From Cruorifilaria tuberocauda (lineage: Eukaryota; Nematoda; Chromadorea; Rhabditida; Onchocercidae), in assembly GCA_013365365.1 (NCBI GenBank), contig JABVXU010000917.1:1-15169 (forward strand): DNA of 15,169 bases. Reading direction: 5' to 3'. Of the stretch, positions 9,341-15,169 are shown in pieces. Within the stretch, counting starts at the first letter, position 1. Each line of letters begins with the position of its first letter. Below the pieces are notes generated by a model. The model did not search any database, had not been told where the DNA came from, and saw nothing but the letters and a program-made list of their open reading frames with translations. Made by a program: the position numbers and the translations under genes.

Positions 9341-9497
9341 AGCAAATAATCATGAATTCGAAAATCAAATAATCATGAATTTGAAAAGCAAGTAATCATG
9401 AATTTGAAAAGCATAATCATGAATTTGAAAAGCAAGTAATCATGAATTTGAAAAGCAAATAATCATGAAGTTGACAAGCAAATAACCATGAATTTGG
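9341..9497. repeat. 23-bp minisatellite, seven copies
   Basis: The unit AGCAAATAATCATGAATTTG plus AAA recurs seven times, with ATCATGAA (ACCATGAA in the last) at 9349, 9372, 9395, 9416, 9439, 9462 and 9485. The period is 23 bp except one 21-bp unit. Each unit carries the TCATGA palindrome except the last. It ends about 310 bp before the phosphatase ATG. There are no unique spacers, so this is not a CRISPR array. Confidence 0.9.
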
Positions 9498-9785
9498 TTT
9501 TATTTAAAAATTTTTTCAGCTAATGTTGCTATTTTTTCCCAAACTACTAATTACTTGATAAGGAAGCAGTTAAGTGATTTAAATTGATATGATATGTAAA
9601 TTTCATAATTGAATATATTTCCCTACGCTTAAATAATACTTACCTTAAGTTTCTTTTTCCGTTTTTCAAATGATAATAATCAAATTTGATGACTAATAAA
9701 AAAGTTGCATTTATGAGTTAACGCATAAAAGAGTAATTATTAAGCAGTTAAAATTATTGCTATTCATTGTGTTCAATTTACGTGG

Positions 9786-9805
9786 GTGGCAGGCGTGATT
9801 ACGCA
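9786..9805 (+). promoter_or_regulatory. Possible trans-splice acceptor before the phosphatase start
   Basis: GTGGCAG|GCGTGATTACGCA precedes the ATG at 9806. In a nematode, a CAG 13 bp before the start codon could accept a spliced leader. The preceding sequence is not the typical TTTTCAG, so this is a weak call; a conventional promoter-derived 5' UTR is the alternative. Confidence 0.3.
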
Positions 9806-12800
9806 ATGACTTTTGATGTTGATAATCTTATCGATCGTCTTTTATCAGTCGGATTAAGCGATGGTATTTCACTTACCAAGAGTGTTTCTGAACAAGAAAT
9901 CGGTCACTTTTATGATACTAATTGATTAATTGATTGCTTTTAATTGGAAATTAAATTAAAATAAAAATTAAATATCAAAATTAAAAATTATTAAAAATTA
10001 AAATTAAATAATAATATCTGAAAAAAAGAAATTTCTTTTTCTACTTGAAAACAGTGATATAAAGTAATGTAATTGATAACAGTGATATAATTGAAAAACA
10101 TATTCTTACTACTTACCTTAATTAATCAGTAATTAACTTAATAAAATGTAATTAATTAATCCATGTTAAATTTATCAAATGTTGAAAAGGAGGAGAAGAA
10201 AGTAAAATGACATCTAACCTGTGAAAAAAGAAATTGCAACGTTATGGTATTACTTAGTAACTTATATAATTAACTTAATCAGCAACTTATGTAATTAATT
10301 TAATAATTTATTAACTTATTTTTAATTAGCTTATTAAAATTATTAACTTATTTTACTAATAATTTCTTCCTTACTTAGTTCTAATTTAATCATGCAAATT
10401 CAATTCATCCAAAAAAATTTATCCTAATTTTTCAACTTTTTAGAAAATATTATTTATTTCTTTCGTTACTTCTAATTAATTAATTTTTAGTAGCATTACT
10501 CAGCGCTACTCGACAGATCTTCCTTTCTCAGCCACCTCTTATCGAAATTGAACCACCTGTTAAAGTAATTTAAATCTTTCAATAAACATTGATCAATCAT
10601 TTTTATAAAGATGATATAGCTTATACTTCTTGGATAGTTTAATAATTCGAAAGATAATGATTACTATTAAAATTTATTTCTTACGTGATAGTGATAATTA
10701 TACTGAAAATCGATAATTTATCCTGATTATTAATTGATATCCTCGAATGTGAATGAAAGTTAGTAAGGATTTCATGGTTAAAGTTCAAGAGAATTTAATT
10801 GTTGAGATGATTCCATTTGAATGGATTACTCCTAGAAGCAGTGATATACGTAAAATATACGTAATATACGTGTACGTAAGATATACATTACTGTGTATCC
10901 ATCCCTTCTTGTGTAATAATGATAATTATCAAATGATAATAATATAATTATCCAAAGAAACAAGATCACGTAGACATTGAAGAGATAAAGTTAACAGTAA
11001 TCATATCGACATGCAAGACATAAAGTTTAATTAAGCACCGATATGAAGTCCTTTAAGGTGAAAGTTGGTGATAAAAAGATAAAGTTAGTGATAAAATGAT
11101 AAACGACAAGTTATTTGATGCTAATAATTTACAATGATTAAAGCATATCAAATTAATTGAATATTTGATTATTTGATATAAGGAATTTTTAAAATATAGA
11201 TTTTACAATTGTAACATGTACAATCGATTACTTAGATATATTAAATTATCAATTATCAAGTTATTTCCTTTATGACAAACTTATCACTTTCACTAATCGA
11301 TCAATAAATTTCGATTAATAAGTTTCGATCAATAAATGGATAGTGTTAATTTTAATTTAATGAAATTTGCATATTAAATATATTCGTGCTTATTCTATCT
11401 GAAACTTTTTCGAAACCCTATTTTAAAACCACTTGAAAATATTTGTATATCTGAAACTTGAAAATATTTGTATATCCGAAATATCTGAAACTTTTCATTG
11501 AAATTCAAACTTGAAAAAGAATTTTCTCACTTAATTATTTATGAAATTATTTAATTTTAATTTCATTTAATTAATTAAATAAACTACTTGAAAATAAACA
11601 GGTTGCAAAGAGAATGAATGAAAGTTTTATGAAATATTTGAAAGCTTGATTTTTGCTAACTTTTGAAGGTATGTGGCGATTTACATGGACAATATGCTGA
11701 TCTGCTTCGTCTATACAATCGTTGTGGTTTTCCACCTGATGCTAATTATATGTTCCTCGGTGACTATGTCGACAGGTAATACTCATTATCAGCTATTAAT
11801 TAGCAAATTAATTGATTAGCAATATTCTTTTATATAAGTTTGCAAAAAATCGAGGAAGATTGTATTTCTTGTATTGGAGGCTAAGTAATCCTACAAAGTG
11901 TAGTTACTGTAAAAGTATAGGTTAATTAAATCAACTGTAAAAGTATAAGCTAATTAAATTAACAACAGAAATATAAGCTTAATTAAATTAATTAAACGGA
12001 ATTCTTTGTGAGTTTTCTTTTAAATGGCTTTTATATTATCATATCACCTTACTTTATGTTACTCTTTTATCGATTGGTTAAATTGATACTTGATCTTTTC
12101 ATTACTGTAAAACACGAATTCGTAAGTATAAGTATAGATCGGATTTTCATTAAAATCAAACTGTTTTAGTTCCAGCCATACTTTCATTGTTTTTCCTACT
12201 CAGAGCTAATATGGAAAGAATTGACTTAAGGTTATACAAGTAAACAAGGCTTAGAAAATACTCAAAGCTAATATAAAAAAGAACTGAACTAAGCTTATAC
12301 AAGTAAACAAGGCTTAGAAAATACTCAAAGCTAATAATGAAAAAGAATTGACCTAAAATTGTAGAGGTAAACAAAGCTTAGAAACAATCTGTTTACAACT
12401 CTGTTATAAAACGAAATATCCGGAAAATTTTTTCCTGCTACGTGGAAATCATGAATGCGCTGCAATTAATCGTGCTTACGGTTTTTACGATGAGTGTAAT
12501 CGTCGTTACAGTATACGTTTATGGCAAATGTTTCAGGTACATACTGTCATTAATTTTTAATTTATTAATTTCATACTAGCCTTTTCATTTAATTTTTAAT
12601 TTATTAATTTCATATTAACTAACTGAAATTTAATTATAAATTAAATTATAAAATTTAACTTTTCTTTGATATTTGCGCAATTTTAATTTTTGGAAAAATT
12701 TAAAATTAATATTTGCGCCATTTCGATATGTCAGAAAAATTTGTTAAATTACCATATGGAATTACTTTATAATTTACAGAATCAAGTAATTTATTACCCT

Positions 12801-14613
12801 CTGTTGATAAGTAAAATTGAATAAAATTAAAATGAATGAATTTAATTTGACTATCTTTCTCTCTTTCTAAGTTTTTTCGTTTTTTGAAACTTTCAAATTA
12901 CTTAATCATCTAGGCTTAAATTAAAAATTGTTTGATTAATTTTTAGGATGTCTTCAATTGTTTGCCATTTTGTAGTTTAATAGCAGGAAAAATATTTTGC
13001 ATGCATGGTGGTTTATCACCAAAATTAAACAGTTGGGATCAGGTTAATTAATTAATCATTTTAATTAATTAATTATTCGTTCAATTAATTAACTATTCAT
13101 TCATTAATTATTGATTTTTTAATCGAATGACAAATTTTTTTTTATCGAACAAAAATTATATTTTAATAAGTTATCACGTCATTTTCATTATGTTCACTAT
13201 CGTCATCACGTCATTATCGTTATTACGCCATTATCGTTAATTTGTTTATAAGAAAAAAAATTTTGTAGGATATCGTCATGAACTGTGAAATTTGAAATAT
13301 GAAATATGAAACACATTTTATTTAAATTACTCTTTAAATTACTTTCCAATTACTTTTCAATTACTTAAATTGACTTATTTTAAATAGAACAATATTACAG
13401 TTATTACATATTGAAAGACCCATAGATCCACCGAATCCTTCAATTCATATCGATTTACTTTGGGCCGATCCGGATAAATGGGTTCGTGGTTGGCAACAGA
13501 ATACACGTGGCGTATCGTACGTGTTCGGTGCTGACGTGGTCAATGCATTCTGCCAAGATATGAATATTGATCTTGTCGCTAGGTTCAAATTCAAATTTAC
13601 TAATAAGCATAGAACTAAATATAAATTGTAAAGCGTAAATTTTATTATCGATTTGATTTTAACATAATTTCATTAAACATTTCTATAATTAATTATATAT
13701 AAGTAATCAAATAATTAAATAGTTAAATAATTAAATATCGAAATTAAATATAATTTTAACATTAATGATTGCTAGTTGAATAATTTCAGAGTCTAACGCC
13801 TATTCAATCATGATTAGAATAACTTATAGAGAATTGCAGGTTAAATTAATTTAAAACTAAATTAATTTAATTAAAATTTAGACGGTTTACGTAAGAGAAT
13901 TATGCCAAAAAGAAGAAAGCCATGCAAATAATTTGAATGGCTAATTTGAATTTGAAGTAACCTAAATTTGAAACAGTATTTCGAAAAAATTAATTAATTA
14001 AGCAAAATTTCAATTAGCTAAAAATCGAATGAAATTTTATTCTTTAAATGAGTAAATGCTTAAATTTAATTTCGCAGCACAATTACTAATTGATTAAATG
14101 AATTTTAATTTCCGTTACATCAGTAAATAATTTTTAGCTTATCACCCAATCATTCCAATACCGAATAAAAACATAAGTAAATGAGTAAACGAGTATCACT
14201 TTACTTTCCTTACAACAAATAAACATGAGCAAATGAGTAAATGAGGAAAAAGCACTAAGTAAAAAATAATGAGTAAATGAGTAGTGAATAAATGAGTAAT
14301 GAGTAAGTGGGAAGTAAGTAAATGAGTAATGAGTAAATGAGTAATGAGTAAAATGATAATTATTAATTTCAAGTATATTGCGGTATTTCGTAGAATGCGA
14401 AATTAAAATTGCAATTTCTTTAGAGCACATCAGGTGGTTCAAGATGGTTACGAATTTTTTGCGAATCGCAAATTGGTGACAATTTTTTCCGCTCCACATT
14501 ATTGCGGTGAATTTGATAATGCTGCAGCAATAATGACTGTCGATGATCAATTACTCTGTTCATTTGATGTACTTCGTTCAACGAATAATCCAATTCGCAT
14601 ATCGCAATCGTAA
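9806..14613 (+). CDS. PP1-type Ser/Thr protein phosphatase catalytic subunit, nematode-divergent, seven exons
   Basis: Exons: 9806-9902, 10491-10564, 11669-11775, 12365-12536, 12947-13042, 13401-13582, 14424-14613; introns 588, 1104, 589, 410, 358 and 841 bp. The spliced product is 305 residues and aligns to PP1 almost without gaps. PPP motifs: GDLHGQ (60-65), GDYVDR (88-93), RGNHEC (119-124), HGGLSP (170-175), [11 protein letters not shown] (265-275). Metal ligands Asp61, His63, Asp89, Asn121, His170 and His245, the catalytic His122, and Arg93 and Arg218 are all present, so it should be an active phosphomonoesterase. RVxF-groove positions (Ile166, Leu240, Phe254, Arg258, Val261, Cys288, Phe290) are kept, suggesting regulation by PP1-type partners. 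Oddities: SAPHYC in place of the usual SAPNYC; Trp209 where PP1 has an acidic groove residue (Asp212 in human PP1); no C-terminal TPPR tail. The start is the first ATG after an in-frame TAA at 9749-9751. The exon 1 donor (G|GTCACT) is weak but forced by alignment. Which C. elegans paralogue is closest is undecided. Confidence 0.93.
9903..10490 (+). other. Intron 1 of the phosphatase gene, with NAGNAG acceptor
   Basis: Donor G|GTCACT; acceptor region TTTTTAGTAG, where AG at 10490 gives Val33-Ala34 and AG at 10493 would drop one residue in frame. The rest is AT-rich with TTAATTA and AAAATTA runs, and a duplicated AACAGTGATATAA block near 10050-10090. No exon is seen. Confidence 0.75.
10565..11668 (+). 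other. Intron 2 of the phosphatase gene
   Basis: Donor AAA|GTAATT, acceptor TTTTGAAG directly followed by GTATGT. Contains a coding-like stretch (10753-10846), a cluster of five ACGTA words at about 10846-10880, GATAAA-rich repeats near 11065-11105, and a short duplicate of CTTGAAAATATTTGTATATC at about 11431 and 11458. I do not recognise a nested gene. Confidence 0.65.
12199..12386 (+). repeat. 62-63 bp tandem triplication spanning the exon 4 splice acceptor
   Basis: Three units: 12199-12260, 12261-12323 and 12324-12386, each starting CTCA(A/G)AGCTAAT and ending with a GTAAACAA(G/A)GCTTAGAAA block. In the third unit this block is the start of exon 4 (from 12365, coding G-K-Q-S-L-E-T). In the first two the same block sits in the intron after ACAAG, giving a decoy acceptor and decoy codons. 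The remaining part of intron 3 (11776-12198) is AT-rich, with AGTATA(A/G)G..TAATTAAAT words repeated near 11915-11975. Confidence 0.85.
12537..12946 (+). other. Intron 4 of the phosphatase gene
   Basis: Donor CAG|GTACAT, acceptor TTTTTAG. Near its start, TAATTTTTAATTTATTAATT is directly repeated (about 12549 and 12588). Two ATTTGCGC words (12673, 12711) lie in otherwise CpG-poor sequence. No exon is visible. Confidence 0.7.
13043..13400 (+). other. Intron 5 of the phosphatase gene
   Basis: Donor CAG|GTTAAT; acceptor ATTACAG at 13400, chosen because it keeps frame and PP1 alignment. A second AG at 13387 (AAATAG) would add 13 nt and cause an early stop. The intron opens with AATTAATTA repeats and has a TCATTATCGTTATTACG-type repeat at about 13178-13240. 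Confidence 0.75.
13583..14423 (+). other. Intron 6 of the phosphatase gene
   Basis: Donor AG|GTTCAA, acceptor TTCTTTAG; the split Arg codon (AG|A) matches the one at the exon 3/exon 4 junction. The first 570 bp are AT-rich with AATTAAAT and AATTAATT words; the last third holds the GAGTAAAT minisatellite. No exon is visible. Confidence 0.75.
14173..14353. repeat. GAGTAAAT/GAGTAAT minisatellite in the last intron
   Basis: Irregular 7-8 bp units GAGTAAAT, GAGTAAT and variants run through this stretch, densest at 14269-14352. The minus-strand reading frame over it (Thr-His-Tyr-Ser-Phe repeats) and over exon 7 is a shadow. Confidence 0.85.
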
Positions 14614-14694
14614 TTATAAATCGTAAACTGTGAATGATTTGTATTGCAAAAAAAGTAAAATGTAAAAGTAAAATGTAAACTGTAAATAATTATA

Positions 14695-14700
14695 AATAAA
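14695..14700 (+). terminator. First poly(A) signal after the phosphatase stop
   Basis: AATAAA lies 82 bp after the TAA at 14611-14613 and is the first copy after the stop. Many more copies follow within the satellite, so the cleavage site cannot be fixed. Confidence 0.45.
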
Positions 14701-14801
14701 TAAATAAATGAATAGATAAAATAGTTAAATAAATAAATAGATAAATAAATAGATAAATAAATAGATAAATAAATAGATAAATAAATAGATAAATAAATAG
14801 A

Positions 14802-14851
<50 letters not shown>
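14695..14851. repeat. AAATAAATAGAT 12-bp satellite passing into (AAAT)n
   Basis: AGAT recurs with an exact 12-bp period at 14739, 14751, 14763, 14775, 14787 and 14799, after which the array is pure AAAT to about 14851. On the minus strand it gives long Leu-Phe-Ile-Tyr reading frames, which are artefacts of a 12-bp repeat being open in every frame. Confidence 0.95.
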
Positions 14852-14852
<1 letters not shown>

Positions 14853-14855
14853 ACA

Positions 14856-15169
14856 AGTAAATAAAATAAATAATAAATTGTAAACTGCAAAGAGTAGGTT
14901 GCAGATCATAAGTCTTAAATTAATAGAAAATTTTAATTTAACTTTGATTTTAATTTCTGGAGAACAAAATCGTTAAATAAATTTCCAATTAAATTTTTAC
15001 AAAATTGAATTTTATGATATCAAATATTTTTTATATCGTAATATTTGCTCATCGAAAAGCTTTGAATTTTAGAACAATAAACGGAATATTCATTAGGGAA
15101 CTAATCAATTAGTTGAATATTGTTTTTTATTTTTATAATTTTCTTTTGAAATTAAATTTTTTATATTCA
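14856..15169. other. AT-rich downstream sequence
   Basis: I see no gene, RNA or ordered repeat here beyond scattered AATAAA words. Confidence 0.6.

Noticed and set aside
9341..9497. CRISPR-like array
   Set aside because: Units are contiguous 23-bp repeats with no unique spacers, in a eukaryotic intron-rich setting.
9806..9925. Phosphatase exon 1 read through to the TGA at 9923 as a stand-alone 39-residue peptide
   Set aside because: Residues 1-32 align to the PP1 N-terminus and the G|GTCACT donor joins in frame to exon 2 with gap-free PP1 spacing; the read-through tail has no match.
12156..12374. 72-residue minus-strand frame with an internal [13 protein letters not shown] repeat
   Set aside because: The peptide repeat simply mirrors the 62-63 bp DNA repeat around the exon 4 acceptor.
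14134..14550. 138-residue minus-strand frame
   Set aside because: It covers the GAGTAAAT minisatellite and the antisense of phosphatase exon 7, whose PP1 coding frame on the + strand is unambiguous.
5290..14613. The two genes as one nematode operon
   Set aside because: They share direction, but about 1.66 kb separates the first stop from the second ATG, much more than the usual ~100 bp, and no SL2-type intercistronic signal is visible. A weak SL1-type acceptor before gene 2 fits independent transcription better.
14547..14909. Two long minus-strand frames with Ile-Tyr-Leu-Phe repeats
   Set aside because: They translate the AAATAAATAGAT/AAAT satellite, which is open in several frames because its 12-bp period contains no stop on that strand. 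No start context, splice signals or recognisable domain.

Overview
The window looks like nuclear DNA of a nematode. It is very AT-rich, and its two genes are split by many introns that consist mostly of AT-rich low-complexity sequence and short tandem repeats. The encoded proteins match nematode types: a CAL-1-like calmodulin relative and a short, divergent member of the nematode-expanded PP1 phosphatase family. The species cannot be named from the sequence. I saw no bacterial, viral or CRISPR feature and no tRNA or rRNA gene.

Layout: positions 1-5289 are non-coding and repeat-laden. They hold a ~115-128 bp tandem repeat (about 410-860), a ~220-246 bp tandem array with a GA-rich purine tract and a paired TGACGTAA bZIP-type motif in each unit (about 1078-2010), two further ~218 bp units (2149-2590), a zone of TTATCA/TGATAA (GATA-type) repeats (2601-3200), and a long inverted repeat with ~133 bp arms (3561-4109). 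Gene 1 spans 5290-8146 on the + strand in five exons and encodes a 168-residue calmodulin-like protein with four intact EF-hands. Positions 8147-9805 are intergenic, with a hairpin and poly(A) signal candidate at 8644-8687 and a seven-copy 23-bp minisatellite at 9341-9497. Gene 2 spans 9806-14613 on the + strand in seven exons and encodes a 305-residue PP1-type Ser/Thr phosphatase with all metal ligands present. An AAATAAATAGAT/AAAT satellite follows it, then AT-rich sequence to the end.

Both gene models were assembled by hand. Exons were joined so that the reading frame, GT..AG junctions and alignment to calmodulin or PP1 agree, and both models give uninterrupted proteins of the expected length. 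The genes lie in the same direction but about 1.66 kb apart, so a tight nematode operon is unlikely. A shared function (Ca2+ sensing and dephosphorylation) is possible but not shown by the sequence.

The window reads as ordinary nematode gene space. Its more unusual points are: (i) a tandem repeat in phosphatase intron 3 that has copied the real 3' splice site and first exon codons, leaving two decoy acceptors; (ii) the upstream array of regularly spaced paired bZIP sites; (iii) several ambiguous splice sites (NAGNAG, an acceptor fused to a donor consensus, a frame-shifting acceptor pair); and (iv) an acceptor made by a microsatellite. I did not find a clearly new biological system.
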